64,000 nucleotides of DNA from Nitrosomonas communis (GTDB lineage Bacteria > Pseudomonadota > Gammaproteobacteria > Burkholderiales > Nitrosomonadaceae): positions 248,001 through 312,000 of the forward strand of contig NZ_CP011451.1 of the NCBI RefSeq assembly GCF_001007935.1, written 5' to 3'. The stretch's first letter is position 1. Each line of letters begins with the position of its first letter. The position numbers and the translations under genes were made by a program. Below the pieces are notes generated by a model that saw only the letters and a program-made list of their open reading frames with translations, made no database searches and had not been told where the DNA came from. Below, one piece after another: positions 53,827 through 64,000 of the stretch.

Positions 53827-54360
53827 TTAGGATTTTTCGACTTGATCAAAATCTAATTCAATAGGTGTAGGTCGACCAAAAATTGAAACGGACACTCTTA
53901 ACTTATTTTTGTCGTAATTAACATCCTCAACATTTCCATGGAAATCTGTAAATGGCCCTTCTTTAACACGCACAGCCTCGCCAATCTCAAACAATATCTT
54001 GGGTTTAGGCTTTTCTACGCCTTCTTGAATCTGATCAAGTATATTTCGAACTTCCTTTTCACTGATGGGTGTTGGTTTTGTTAGAGAACCACCAACGAAA
54101 CCACTGACCTTGGCTGTATGTTTAACCAAATGCCAAGTTTCATCAGTCATTTCCATTTCTATCAATACATAGCCAGGGAAAAATTTCCTTTCACTGATAT
54201 TTTTTTGGCCACCTTTGATTTCCATAACCTCTTCTACAGGAACCAATATTTGACCAAATTTATCCTCCATATCAGCACGAGCAATGCGTTCCTGCAATGC
54301 TCTCTTGACGCTATTTTCAAAGCCAGAATATGCATGAATCACATACCATTTTTTGCTCAT
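53827..54360 (-). CDS. nusG: Transcription termination/antitermination factor NusG
   Basis: 177 residues. The NGN domain ([40 protein letters not shown]) binds RNA polymerase; the KOW domain ([20 protein letters not shown]) binds Rho or S10. It follows secE by 21 bases. Confidence 0.98.
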   Translation of the reverse strand: MSKKWYVIHAYSGFENSVKRALQERIARADMEDKFGQILVPVEEVMEIKGGQKNISERKFFPGYVLIEMEMTDETWHLVKHTAKVSGFVGGSLTKPTPISEKEVRNILDQIQEGVEKPKPKILFEIGEAVRVKEGPFTDFHGNVEDVNYDKNKLRVSVSIFGRPTPIELDFDQVEKS

Positions 54361-54381
54361 TTCACCACCCGGATCATTTAG

Positions 54382-54726
54382 CTAGCCCTCTTGATCCATT
54401 ACATACCTCACGACCGTCATCAATCCGGTATCTACTAACCACAAAAAAGCCGCCATAGCCACAACAAAAGCGAAGACCACCCCCGCGGTTTGCATCGTTT
54501 CTTTTCGACTAGGCCAAATCACTTTCTTTGTTTCTTCAATTGACTCTCTGCTAAATGTATAAAATTGCTTGCCTTGATCCGTAAACCAAGCTATCGTAAT
54601 TCCCAGAATTATGCCTAGCAACAAAAGCAAAATGCGAATAACCATTGCGCTCTCACGCAAATAGTAAAAACCTACGACACCAGCTATTATCGATAATATA
54701 GCAAGCGCCAACTTAAATTTGTTCAC
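54382..54726 (-). CDS. secE: Preprotein translocase subunit SecE
   Basis: 114 residues with a GTG start. There are two extra N-terminal helices, then the conserved SecE core (FTFSRESIEETKKVIWPSRK) and a final helix (VVFAFVVAMAAFLWLVDTGL). It is part of the SecYEG channel. It lies between tRNA-Trp and nusG, the standard position. Confidence 0.96.
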   Translation of the reverse strand: MNKFKLALAILSIIAGVVGFYYLRESAMVIRILLLLLGIILGITIAWFTDQGKQFYTFSRESIEETKKVIWPSRKETMQTAGVVFAFVVAMAAFLWLVDTGLMTVVRYVMDQEG

Positions 54727-54913
54727 CCAGATACCATCCTTGACAATAGATAACCAGCCTTGCCTTCTTAATAATTTCTTAATTTCAGATTGATAATAAG
54801 ATCAATAAGTAAACTCAATAACCTCTTACTTAAATAGCATGACTTACTTTTAATCAAAAATTAAAATCCGTTATAGTTTTGACTCAATCAATTTTCTGAA
54901 ATGAATTCAATTT

Positions 54914-54989
54914 TGGCAGGCCAGGAGGGCATCGAACCCCCAGCCTTCGGTTTTGGAGACCGACGCTCTGCCAATTGAGCTACTGGCCT
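54914..54989 (-). tRNA. tRNA-Trp (CCA)
   Basis: A 76-nt cloverleaf with acceptor AGGCCAG/CTGGCCT, anticodon loop CTCCAAA (anticodon CCA), T arm GGGGGTTCGATGCCC and an encoded CCA end. It stands between tuf and secE as in many proteobacteria. Confidence 0.98.
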
Positions 54990-55072
54990 ACTTTCTACAC
55001 AACAATTTATATTTAATATATTACTTTTATAACATAATTCAAAACTTAAAAATAAATTTACATCCCATTTAT

Positions 55073-56263
55073 CTACTCAATAATTTTAGCCACCACACCC
55101 GCACCAACAGTTCTGCCACCTTCACGGATTGCAAACCGCAATCCTTCTTCCATCGCAATGGGAGCTATAAGGTTGACTGTCACCGAAATATTATCTCCAG
55201 GCATGACCATCTCAGTGCCTGCTGGAAGCTCTATCGATCCCGTAACGTCTGTTGTTCTGAAATAGAACTGAGGGCGATATCCAGCAAAAAATGGCGTGTG
55301 TCTTCCACCTTCCTCTTTGCTTAAAACATATATCTCTGCGGTAAATTTCGTATGCGGCAATATACTCCCAGGCTTGGCAAGCACCTGACCACGCTCAACC
55401 TCTTCCCGCTTAGTACCGCGCAACAATATTCCCACATTATCGCCAGCCTGCCCTTGATCAAGTAGTTTCCTGAACATCTCCACACCGGTGCACACCGTCT
55501 TCAATGTCGGCTTCAAACCCACTATTTCAATCTCATCACCCACTTTAACAATGCCCCGCTCGACACGCCCCGTTACAACCGTACCCCGTCCGGAGATGGA
55601 AAACACATCTTCCACCGGCATGATAAAAGCACCATCTACGGCTCGCTGTGGCTCAGGAATATAACTATCCAGCGCATCCGCCAATTTATATATGGAGGGC
55701 TCTCCAATATCGCTCTGATCTCCCTCCAGCGCCTTTAATGCCGAACCCACGATGATCGGTGTATCATCCCCCGGAAAATCGTATTTAGACAAGAGCTCAC
55801 GTATTTCCATTTCCACCAGCTCAAGCAATTCAGGATCATCTACCATATCTGCTTTATTCATATAGACTATGATGTACGGCACGCCCACCTGCCTTGCCAG
55901 CAAGATATGTTCGCGCGTCTGAGGCATCGGCCCATCAGCAGCTGATACGACCAATATAGCCCCATCCATCTGAGCTGCGCCGGTAATCATGTTTTTTACA
56001 TAATCTGCGTGACCAGGGCAGTCTACATGCGCATAATGACGCTTCTCAGTCTCATATTCTACGTGAGACGTGTTAATGGTAATTCCCCGCGCACGCTCTT
56101 CCGGTGCAGAGTCAATCTGAGCATACGACTTTGCCTCTCCCCCAAATTTTTTCGTCAATACCATCGTAATGGCTGCCGTCAATGTCGTCTTGCCATGATC
56201 CACATGACCTATCGTGCCAACGTTTATATGTGGCTTCAATCGCTCAAATTTACTCTTCGCCAT
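55073..56263 (-). CDS. tuf: Elongation factor Tu
   Basis: 396 residues from ATG 56263 ([20 protein letters not shown]). GTP-binding motifs: GHVDHGKTT, the switch II region [11 protein letters not shown] and MNKAD. EF-Tu domains 2 and 3 follow to [10 protein letters not shown]. It brings aminoacyl-tRNA to the ribosome. It follows the tRNA-Tyr/Gly/Thr cluster, the usual tufB arrangement. Confidence 0.99.
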   Translation of the reverse strand: MAKSKFERLKPHINVGTIGHVDHGKTTLTAAITMVLTKKFGGEAKSYAQIDSAPEERARGITINTSHVEYETEKRHYAHVDCPGHADYVKNMITGAAQMDGAILVVSAADGPMPQTREHILLARQVGVPYIIVYMNKADMVDDPELLELVEMEIRELLSKYDFPGDDTPIIVGSALKALEGDQSDIGEPSIYKLADALDSYIPEPQRAVDGAFIMPVEDVFSISGRGTVVTGRVERGIVKVGDEIEIVGLKPTLKTVCTGVEMFRKLLDQGQAGDNVGILLRGTKREEVERGQVLAKPGSILPHTKFTAEIYVLSKEEGGRHTPFFAGYRPQFYFRTTDVTGSIELPAGTEMVMPGDNISVTVNLIAPIAMEEGLRFAIREGGRTVGAGVVAKIIE

Positions 56264-56320
56264 GCTATTTCCTCATCATCAAAATTGCTTTATTTTACGA
56301 CAGCACTCTAACTATGACTA

Positions 56321-56395
<75 letters not shown>

Positions 56396-56434
56396 AAACT
56401 ACATCCACTTTACTTGCACTGCCTTTCTAATATT

Positions 56435-56508
56435 TGGAGCGGGTGAAGGGAATCGAACCCTCGTCGTAAGCTTGGAAGGCTTCTGCTCTACCATTGAGCT
56501 ACACCCGC
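56435..56508 (-). tRNA. tRNA-Gly (TCC)
   Basis: A 74-nt cloverleaf: acceptor GCGGGTG/CACCCGC, anticodon loop CTTCCAA (anticodon TCC), T arm AGGGTTCGATTCCCT and an encoded CCA. Confidence 0.97.
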
Positions 56509-56594
56509 ATACTTTAGAAAACTCACCCATCCCTATAATTTATGATTAAGCACTGAATTCACATACCTAACCGTTCTTTCAGCAACTAAAAATA

Positions 56595-56679
<85 letters not shown>

Positions 56680-56955
56680 AAATTAATCCATCATTATGGA
56701 TGCATTATAGCCCTAAGTCAATAAATACATTATTATTCCTTAGCACGATTAATATCTGCCAATGATGAGCTTAAGTCAGAATTGGGATGAATAGGTATAT
56801 TCCTGATTATTATTCCTCGGATCACTCACATCAATCTCCCCACTGAACAATGAAGCTAGCGCAGATTTCAATATTTTTATAAAAAATCAATCTAAAAATC
56901 TGCTTCAAATAATAAAAAAGAGTTGCATTATAACATTGCAACCCTTTCCTTTCAT

Positions 56956-57032
<77 letters not shown>

Positions 57033-57230
57033 ATTTGAGCTATTAATTTATTATGAATATATAGTACACACAGTCCGTTTCTATTACCCGGTATTAATTT
57101 GTGCTGGATAACGTATTTATAAAGTCATCCGCATTTCCATATCGGCCAATCTGCAAATTGATATATCAGCAGCTCAAGAATTAAGAATACGAATATTATA
57201 TCTTATGTAGCGCGATAATAAATTATGAGT

Positions 57231-59252
57231 TTATGAATTTCCTGTGTCCAAAAAGCTACGCAGGCGATCGGAACGAGCTGGATGCCGTAGTTTTCTCAAT
57301 GCCTTTGCCTCTATTTGACGAATACGCTCACGAGTAACATCGAACTGTTTTCCAACTTCCTCTAAGGTATGATCAGTATTCATTTCAATACCAAAACGCA
57401 TGCGCAAAACTTTTGCCTCTCGTGGCGTCAGAGAATCGAGCACATCCTTAGTAGCGTTGCGCAAACTAGCATAAACAGCAGCATCAGCGGGCGCCACAGT
57501 AGATGAATCTTCTATAAAATCTCCCAAGTGGGAATCTTCATCATCACCAATAGGTGTTTCCATCGAGATTGGCTCTTTAGAAATCTTGAGGATTTTTCTA
57601 ATCTTCTCTTCAGGCATCTCCATTTTTTCGGCTAACAATGCTGGTTCTGGCTCTTGCCCCGTTTCTTGCAGAATCTGACGCGAGATACGATTCATTTTAT
57701 TAATTGTTTCAATCATATGAACAGGAATTCGAATGGTACGAGCCTGATCAGCAATAGAACGTGTTATTGCCTGACGTATCCACCATGTTGCATAAGTAGA
57801 AAATTTGTAACCACGCCGATATTCAAATTTATCGACAGCCTTCATCAAACCAATATTACCTTCTTGGATGAGATCCAAAAATTGTAATCCACGATTAGTA
57901 TACTTTTTAGCAATCGAAATCACCAATCGCAAATTAGCTTCTGTCATTTCACGTTTTGCACGCCGCGCTTTAGCCTCACCAGTAGTCATTCGGCGATTAA
58001 TCTCTTTCAGTTCTTTGATAGGGATTTTGGCTTGCTCTTGCAGAGAAAGCAAACATTGCTGCTGCTCCATAATAGCGGGCATGAAATGCCTTAGTGACTG
58101 ACCGCAAGGCTTATTAGATTCAACCTCTGACTTAACCCACTCCAGATTGGTCTCATTACCAGGAAAACCCTTGATAAAATAATTTCTTGGCATGTTTGCT
58201 TTGGTGACGCACAGATCCATAATTTTACGCTCGCAATTGCGAATTTCATTAACAAGATCGCGCTGTGAATCACATAATTTTTCCACCATCTTGGCCGAGA
58301 ATCTCATAGCCATGAGTTCGGATGAAATTTTTTCCTGAAGAGCTTTATATTTTTTATCCTCCCGCGAACCATTTTTTTCGATTATTTTTTGCATTTCGTT
58401 ATAGGCTTCGCGAATCTCTAAAAAACGTTCTAACACATCATTTTTTAACTTAATCAAGCTGGCGCTCGCTACCGCAACTCCGCTCTCATCTTCCATGTCA
58501 TCAGAAACAAAATCCTGTTCAAGCGGCTCATCAGACATCTCTTCATTAAGGATTTCTTGAGCATCATCATCAAGAAATCCATCCACCAATTCATCAACAC
58601 GCAACCGATCATTTTCAACTTCGGTTGCCAAATCTAGAATATCTGCAATAATCGTTGGGCATGCAGAAATAGCCTGTATCATATGCCTCAAACCATCTTC
58701 AATACGTTTTGCTATTTCTATCTCACTTTCGCGTGTCAATAATTCTACCGACCCCATCTCACGCATATACATGCGCACTGGATCAGTAGTACGACCAAAT
58801 TCCGAATCTACACTAGAAAGCGCTGCCTCAGCCTCTTCAACCACATCCTCATCAGTTACAGCAGTTGCTGTATCAGACATTAATAATGCTTCTGCATCTG
58901 GCGCCTCATCATGAACAGAAATTCCCATATCATTGATCATGCTAATGACACCTTCAATCTGCTCTGCATCTAGCATATCATCAGGCAAGTGATCATTAAT
59001 TTCAGCATAAGTTAAATAACCCCGTTCCTTACCCTGAACAATCAATTTCTTAAGCCGCATCTTCCTTGCCTCGATATCTTGAGGCGCAGATGACAAGGTT
59101 TCCTCAACCATTTCTTCTACATTATCATTATTCGATGCTTTAATTTTTTTGGATGCTTTCATTTTCGCCGATTTTATCTTAGTTAACTCCGACTGATTAT
59201 CAATAATCGGATTCTCTGTATTTAATTCTGGTGTTAATTGTTTTGTATCCAT
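57231..59252 (-). CDS. rpoD: RNA polymerase sigma factor RpoD (sigma-70)
   Basis: 673 residues. Regions: 1.1 ([20 protein letters not shown]), 1.2 ([20 protein letters not shown]), a large acidic non-conserved region, 2.1-2.4 ([40 protein letters not shown]), 3 and 4.2 ([20 protein letters not shown]). The N-terminal 45 residues before region 1.1 are Lys- and Asn-rich. It is the main sigma factor and the last gene of the rpsU-yqeY-dnaG-rpoD group. Confidence 0.99.
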   Translation of the reverse strand: MDTKQLTPELNTENPIIDNQSELTKIKSAKMKASKKIKASNNDNVEEMVEETLSSAPQDIEARKMRLKKLIVQGKERGYLTYAEINDHLPDDMLDAEQIEGVISMINDMGISVHDEAPDAEALLMSDTATAVTDEDVVEEAEAALSSVDSEFGRTTDPVRMYMREMGSVELLTRESEIEIAKRIEDGLRHMIQAISACPTIIADILDLATEVENDRLRVDELVDGFLDDDAQEILNEEMSDEPLEQDFVSDDMEDESGVAVASASLIKLKNDVLERFLEIREAYNEMQKIIEKNGSREDKKYKALQEKISSELMAMRFSAKMVEKLCDSQRDLVNEIRNCERKIMDLCVTKANMPRNYFIKGFPGNETNLEWVKSEVESNKPCGQSLRHFMPAIMEQQQCLLSLQEQAKIPIKELKEINRRMTTGEAKARRAKREMTEANLRLVISIAKKYTNRGLQFLDLIQEGNIGLMKAVDKFEYRRGYKFSTYATWWIRQAITRSIADQARTIRIPVHMIETINKMNRISRQILQETGQEPEPALLAEKMEMPEEKIRKILKISKEPISMETPIGDDEDSHLGDFIEDSSTVAPADAAVYASLRNATKDVLDSLTPREAKVLRMRFGIEMNTDHTLEEVGKQFDVTRERIRQIEAKALRKLRHPARSDRLRSFLDTGNS

Positions 59253-59705
59253 ATTTCAAGTGCCCGAGCACCCATCACTGCAAAAAGATCCCATCTTTAT
59301 TTTTGTTACCCAATCTATGTATACCCATTAACTTTAGTAACCAGGTCTATTTTTTGTTCAAGGGCTATCGCTTGCTCAGTTATTAACTTTTATCATTCTC
59401 TTAGTCACCGCTGACTAATCTACTAAATTTGCTAAAATTTAGATAATATAGACCAATAAATTCTAAAATCTTTGAGTATATCAAAAATTCATCATGACAC
59501 ATCTCATTCAGAGGTGGTTTTATAACTCTCTTTCATTTTTCGCAAATATATCTTGCTAACTATCAACACCACGTCACCTTGTTATTTTTTGTTCAATTAA
59601 CCAATGAAAAGTTCAAATATATAACAGCTATTTAATTAATTATTAAATAATAAATACCCAATCTGCATTTGCCCCTTCCAATAAATATTATGATAATAAA
59701 CTTGT
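59253..59705. promoter_or_regulatory. Gene-free AT-rich region between dnaG and rpoD
   Basis: About 450 bases without a supported gene. Such a gap suggests rpoD has its own promoter as well as read-through from dnaG. No specific element could be assigned with confidence. Confidence 0.4.
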
Positions 59706-61502
59706 TTAAGAAACATATAATTGCTGCAATTCTCGTTTTTCTTCTGAGGTAAGCAAATTTAGAGGTTTACTATGCAGCACAGCCATTCTTTGTTTGCGGC
59801 GCATTTCTCTCAACCGCAGCAATATTCCGGTAAACTCTGCGTCTATATCGACCCCTTCTCCCCACATACTTATTTCTTTTTCTATTGTTTCTAATAATTC
59901 ATAACATGGGTTATCACAGAAATATGCCTTAATCGATAACAATGTTGCCTCTTCTAAGTCCTGCGGTGATAAAGCATTAAAAAAATCCATCAGTTCTATC
60001 AATAATGTCTTTTCATCATTTTCTTCATCATCTCCTGTCAGCATACTTTTTTCTAGCTTCCCGACATATACTGGATCGTGTAGGATTAATTGAATTAGTT
60101 TACGATAAGGTGTGACTGGTTGCGGTCGCTTCAGATTAGGCCGAGAAAAAAGATCTTTTCGCTTAATTTGCAATAACCCCTCCAATTCGTTTTGGTTAAT
60201 AGAAGTGAGTTGTGCCAACTGTTTTATCAGCATAAGCGCAAGAACCGGAGCGCCACTTATCTGAGCCAATAACGGCCGTGCATGTTGCACCAAACCAGCA
60301 CGTCCTTCGCTAGTTTGCAGATTCACACGCCCAGATAATTCACCATAAAAAAACTTGGAGAGAGGTAGCGCCTGATCGACAAGCGCTTCAAATGATTCTT
60401 TACCATGCTTACGAACATAGCTATCGGGATCCTCATTCTCTGGTAGAAACAGAAAACTTATCTCTTTTCCATCCCGTAATTGAGATAAACTATTTTCGAG
60501 CGCACGCCAAGCTGCTTTCCTTCCCGCACTATCACCATCGAAACAAAAAATGATTTTATCTGTTTGACGCAGTAGCTTCTGGATATGAAACGGTGTAGTA
60601 GCAGTACCAAGCGTAGCAACCGCATAGTCTATATCATGTTGCGCAAGCATAACTACGTCCATATATCCTTCTACCACTAAAGCTCGCCCTGCTTTACGGA
60701 TCGCCTTGCTGGCTGCAAACAAATTATAAAGTTCACGCCCCTTTATAAATAAAGGCGTCTCAGGAGAATTTAAATACTTTGGCTCTCCAGCATCCAATAC
60801 CCTTCCACCAAAACCGATTACCCTGCCTTTCTGGTCTAAAATTGGGAACATAATGCGGTTACGGAACCGGTCATAATGTTTACCATCATTGCCACGTATG
60901 ACCAAGCCTACTTTTACCAACACATTTTCGGATTGCTTTAGCGGGTATTCAGAAAATACAGAAGCAAGATTCTGTCGGTTAGCCGGCGCATAACCAACTC
61001 CAAAACGAACCGCGATTTCTCCCGTTATACCGCGCTTTTTTAAATAAGCAATAGCCTGCTCAGCGTTCTTAAGTTGACTACGATAATATTGAGCGGCAGT
61101 TTTCATCGATTCAACCATCTGCTGCACAGACTCCTCAGCTTTATCTTGCTCACCTTCTTTTTTAGTAAGCGAGAAGTGAGATTCAAATACTCGAGAATAA
61201 GTTACAACTTGTTGAGATGGAATTTGCAATCCAGCAGAAGCAGCCAAATTCTCAACCGCATCAATAAAACTCATTCCGGTATGCTCAATCAGAAAATTAA
61301 TGGCGTTACCATGCTTTCCGCAACCGAAACAATGATAGAACTGTTTTGTTGGACTAACCACAAATGACGGGGTTTTTTCATTATGAAACGGGCAGCACGC
61401 GCTAAAATTGCCACCAGCTTTCCTCAATGGCACATAACGCCCAACTACATCCGTTATATCTATGCGATTGAGCAACTCTTGAATAAACGATTGAGGAACC
61501 AT
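59706..61502 (-). CDS. dnaG: DNA primase
   Basis: 598 residues. N-terminal CHC2 zinc domain (CPFHNEKTPSFVVSPTKQFY then HCFGCGKHG), the RNA polymerase core (YLNSPETPLFIKGRELYNLF), the TOPRIM domain (VVEGYMDVVMLAQHDIDYAV, CFDGDSAGRKAAWRA), and a C-terminal DnaB-interaction part. It makes replication primers. It lies 102 bases after yqeY. Confidence 0.98.
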   Translation of the reverse strand: MVPQSFIQELLNRIDITDVVGRYVPLRKAGGNFSACCPFHNEKTPSFVVSPTKQFYHCFGCGKHGNAINFLIEHTGMSFIDAVENLAASAGLQIPSQQVVTYSRVFESHFSLTKKEGEQDKAEESVQQMVESMKTAAQYYRSQLKNAEQAIAYLKKRGITGEIAVRFGVGYAPANRQNLASVFSEYPLKQSENVLVKVGLVIRGNDGKHYDRFRNRIMFPILDQKGRVIGFGGRVLDAGEPKYLNSPETPLFIKGRELYNLFAASKAIRKAGRALVVEGYMDVVMLAQHDIDYAVATLGTATTPFHIQKLLRQTDKIIFCFDGDSAGRKAAWRALENSLSQLRDGKEISFLFLPENEDPDSYVRKHGKESFEALVDQALPLSKFFYGELSGRVNLQTSEGRAGLVQHARPLLAQISGAPVLALMLIKQLAQLTSINQNELEGLLQIKRKDLFSRPNLKRPQPVTPYRKLIQLILHDPVYVGKLEKSMLTGDDEENDEKTLLIELMDFFNALSPQDLEEATLLSIKAYFCDNPCYELLETIEKEISMWGEGVDIDAEFTGILLRLREMRRKQRMAVLHSKPLNLLTSEEKRELQQLYVS

Positions 61503-61604
61503 TTATTAAAGTAGGCCAATAATTAACTGATTATCGATGAGGTGAATAAATACTTGACTACTACCCCAAACACATAAACTAAGATAAGTTGTCCTTTAAT
61601 AAAA

Positions 61605-62051
61605 TCAAGAGGAAATTTTTTTCTTCACTAGCGCGGCTACTTGAGTCATATCTGCACATCCAGTCAATTTAGATTTTAACAAAGCCATGATCTTACCCAT
61701 CCGCTGCTGCCCTGCATCTCCTACTAAAGCGATCACTTCGTCCACTATCCTAGTAACTTCAGCCTCACTCATCATTTGAGGCATATAAGTAAGCAGCACG
61801 TCCACTTCATATTTTTCGGCATCAGCTAAATCTTGCCGGCGCGCAGCCTCATATTGCGTGATCGAATCTCTACGCTGTTTAAGCATTTTCTCAATTACTG
61901 CAATGATCGCTGTATCATCTAGCTCAATACGCTCATCAACTTCTCGCTGTTTAATAGCTGCTTGCAATAATCGAATAGCGTCACGCTTTTTTGAGTCCCC
62001 CGCGCGCATGGCAACCTTCATGTCTTCTGTAATTTTCTGCCTCAAATTCAT
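61605..62051 (-). CDS. GatB/YqeY domain protein
   Basis: 148 residues, MNLRQKITEDMKVAMRAGDS to the end MTQVAALVKKKISS. It is related to the C-terminal tRNA-binding domain of GatB but stands alone; its role is unknown. It is commonly found between rpsU and dnaG. Confidence 0.93.
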   Translation of the reverse strand: MNLRQKITEDMKVAMRAGDSKKRDAIRLLQAAIKQREVDERIELDDTAIIAVIEKMLKQRRDSITQYEAARRQDLADAEKYEVDVLLTYMPQMMSEAEVTRIVDEVIALVGDAGQQRMGKIMALLKSKLTGCADMTQVAALVKKKISS

Positions 62052-62094
62052 AACAAAGCAGCCTAGTAAGTTTGTCTTACGAATTCATGACCAA

Positions 62095-62307
62095 CTAATA
62101 AAGTTTTTTCGGGAGTAATTGACTACGCAAACGTTTATAGGTACGCTTGACAGCTGCTGCATGTTTACGTTTACGTTCTGCAGTTGGCTTTTCATAAAAT
62201 TCGCGCGCGCGCAATTCAGTAAGTAATCCAGTTTTCTCAACCGAGCGTTTAAAACGACGCATGGCAACTTCAAATGGCTCATTTTCCTTGACTTTAACAG
62301 TGGTCAT
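62095..62307 (-). CDS. rpsU: Ribosomal protein S21
   Basis: 70 residues, [20 protein letters not shown] then [20 protein letters not shown], with a basic end. First gene of the macromolecular synthesis operon, divergent from tsaD. Confidence 0.98.
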   Translation of the reverse strand: MTTVKVKENEPFEVAMRRFKRSVEKTGLLTELRAREFYEKPTAERKRKHAAAVKRTYKRLRSQLLPKKLY

Positions 62308-62561
62308 AAAGTAGTAATCCCTTTCGGTCTCCTTCTATTTTTATTGAATGTTAATAATTCTGCAAAAGCTTATAAATATAACATTATTATTTTCTTAATA
62401 AAAGCATGCAATAAGAAAAGCTTTTGGATGCAATGAAGAAGATATTAAGCAAACATCAACCATATTTTCTCATACACCACTTTTTACTCTTCTCTTTCTC
62501 TCACCAAAAGGTTTAAAATTGGACACAAAGAGATTCAATATAGTTTCTATTGACATTAAAA

Positions 62562-63578
62562 ATGATTGTGCTTGGTATTGAAACGTCATGTGATGAAACA
62601 GGTATTGCCCTTTATCACACAAAATATGGTTTATTAAGTCACACGCTATATTCACAAACTGAAATACATAATGAATATGGCGGAGTTGTACCAGAACTAG
62701 CCTCACGCGACCATATTCGCCGTGTCATACCGCTTATCAAACAAGCTTTGAAAGAAGCCAATATTTGTTTGAAAGAAGTTAACGCTATTGCCTACACTCA
62801 AGGACCTGGTCTGGCAGGAGCTTTACTAGTAGGCGCATGTATTGGTTCCGCACTGTCATTCGCTCTTGAAATCCCAATACTGAATATTCATCATCTTGAA
62901 GGCCATCTTCTGTCTCCTCTATTATCGACACCTTCCCCTACGTTTCCTTTTGTAGCCCTTCTCGTTTCTGGTGGTCACACTCAGTTAATAAAGGTTAATG
63001 GAATAGGAGAATATATATTGCTTGGCGAAACGGTAGATGATGCGGCAGGTGAAGCTTTTGATAAAACAGCAAAACTTCTTGGGTTAGATTACCCCGGCGG
63101 GCGAGCACTTGCCGAACTTGCGGAACAAGGTCAATCGGGTCGTTTTAAACTTCCTCGCCCTATGCGGTATAGCGGGGACTTTAACTTTAGTTTCAGCGGA
63201 TTAAAAACTGCGGTATCAACTTTAATCAAAAATCATCATATTACACAGCAAACCGGTGCTGACATTGCACTTGCCTTTCAAGAAGCGGTCATAGACATTC
63301 TGGCAGAAAAATCTTTGTCCGCTCTCATGCAAAATGGTCTTAGTCAACTGGTCATAGCGGGTGGAGTAGGAGCAAATATCCAATTACGTAAAAGGCTCGT
63401 TCGCGAAACAACCAACATAGGCGCAACAGTATTTTTTCCAGAATTTGAATTCTGTACTGACAATGGCGCCATGATCGCTTTTGCTGGAGCAATGCGTCTA
63501 CAACAACAAGAGATTAACTACCAGCATAGTATGAGCTGCTTTACAGTAAGAGCCAGGTGGGATCTGGAAATGTTGTAA
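62562..63578 (+). CDS. tsaD: tRNA N6-adenosine threonylcarbamoyltransferase TsaD
   Basis: 338 residues. The start is ATG 62562 ([19 protein letters not shown]), which fits the family; a TTG four codons up is rejected, though no clear ribosome binding site precedes either. Metal ligands are in [12 protein letters not shown]; nucleotide-binding motifs are [33 protein letters not shown] and [13 protein letters not shown]. It transfers the threonylcarbamoyl group made by the Sua5-type enzyme to A37 of tRNA. It is divergent from rpsU, the usual position. Confidence 0.97.
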   Translation: MIVLGIETSCDETGIALYHTKYGLLSHTLYSQTEIHNEYGGVVPELASRDHIRRVIPLIKQALKEANICLKEVNAIAYTQGPGLAGALLVGACIGSALSFALEIPILNIHHLEGHLLSPLLSTPSPTFPFVALLVSGGHTQLIKVNGIGEYILLGETVDDAAGEAFDKTAKLLGLDYPGGRALAELAEQGQSGRFKLPRPMRYSGDFNFSFSGLKTAVSTLIKNHHITQQTGADIALAFQEAVIDILAEKSLSALMQNGLSQLVIAGGVGANIQLRKRLVRETTNIGATVFFPEFEFCTDNGAMIAFAGAMRLQQQEINYQHSMSCFTVRARWDLEML

Positions 63579-63595
63579 GCATCTTCGATTTCAAC

Positions 63596-64000
63596 TCACA
63601 ATCTGCTTTTTTCTCCAATGCGTGCTTCTTTACCTATAGCTAGATTGATGAAATTTGATTTATGCCGCCAAAGAAGTAACAATGAAATAATAGTAGTAGC
63701 CCAGACATTTATTTTGGAGTCAAATAGAATAAACGCATAAATTGGCGCTAACAGAGCAGCAACCATAGCAGATAATGAAGATATACGCCAAAGCATGGCA
63801 ACTAAAATCCACGTAAATATTACCAATAGTCCTAATAAAGGATCCAAACCGAGTAGCACACCTGCCGATGTCGCCACCCCTTTGCCACCTTTAAAACCAA
63901 GAAAGATTGGAAACAAGTGACCAAGAAAAACAGCTATTGCAACACCCGCAACCGCTTCATTTCCTAGTTGCCAAGCTTGTGAAAAATAATTAGCGAGTAT
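63596..64000 (-). CDS. plsY: Acyl-phosphate glycerol-3-phosphate acyltransferase PlsY (5' end outside window)
   Basis: The frame is open to the right edge and codes for the last 134 residues: SQAWQLGNEAVAGVAIAVFL, LGHLFPIFLGFKGGKGVATS (the conserved glycine-rich loop), SLSAMVAALLAPIYAFIL and WRHKSNFINLAIGKEARIGE (with the conserved RHKSN). It makes lysophosphatidic acid from acyl phosphate. It converges on tsaD, a common pairing. Confidence 0.95.
   Translation of the reverse strand: MLANYFSQAWQLGNEAVAGVAIAVFLGHLFPIFLGFKGGKGVATSAGVLLGLDPLLGLLVIFTWILVAMLWRISSLSAMVAALLAPIYAFILFDSKINVWATTIISLLLLWRHKSNFINLAIGKEARIGEKSRL

Overview
The window comes from a betaproteobacterial ammonia oxidiser of the Nitrosomonas type. 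It carries a complete ammonia monooxygenase cluster (amoC, amoA, amoB, amoE, amoD, copC, copD) and a complete hydroxylamine dehydrogenase cluster (hao, haoB, cycA for c554, cycB for cM552), so both steps of ammonia oxidation to nitrite lie within about 42 kb on the same (minus) strand. The housekeeping gene orders (thrS-infC-rpmI-rplT-pheST-ihfA; tuf-secE-nusG-rplKAJL-rpoBC; rpsU-yqeY-dnaG-rpoD) are typical of proteobacteria.

Layout. 1-7.4 kb: amo/cop cluster, with hairpin terminators between amoC and amoA and between amoB and amoE. 8.1-9.9 kb: Sua5-type tRNA-modification gene overlapping a CbbY-like HAD phosphatase gene. 9.9-18.8 kb: a mobile-element graveyard. It holds a decayed IS982, two identical 1728-bp insertion sequences in inverted orientation, an IS66 relic, a group II intron inserted in that relic, and a second group II intron nested inside the reverse transcriptase of the first. 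The target duplications of the two IS copies are swapped, which shows that the 4-kb segment between them has inverted. 18.8-24.2 kb: eight overlapping genes for an Mrp/Mbh-type cation/proton antiporter module. 24.6-26.5 kb: a second IS982 interrupted by an IS630-family element. 26.8-29.5 kb: surE-pcm-nlpD, then tRNA-Pro. 30.2-37.5 kb: ihfA, phenylalanyl- and threonyl-tRNA synthetases, IF3, L35, L20. 37.7-42.1 kb: hao cluster. 42.8-56.3 kb: RNA polymerase, ribosomal proteins and EF-Tu. 56.3-57.0 kb: four tRNAs. 57.2-62.3 kb: the macromolecular synthesis operon. 62.6-64 kb: tsaD and, divergently, the plsY fragment at the right edge.

How the genes work together. AMO oxidises ammonia to hydroxylamine in the membrane; HAO oxidises hydroxylamine in the periplasm; c554 and cM552 carry the electrons toward the quinone pool. 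AmoD/AmoE, CopC and the CopD fusion are probably copper- or assembly-related accessories. The antiporter module would couple proton motive force to cation exchange.

The main points for a second look are an AmoA reading frame with a strong ribosome binding site and an extra N-terminal membrane helix, a CopD-cytochrome c-thioredoxin-like fusion, the nested introns with the inversion scar, two identical IS copies that share the same transposase lesions, and an Mbh-ordered antiporter operon whose 3' side is cut by an IS.
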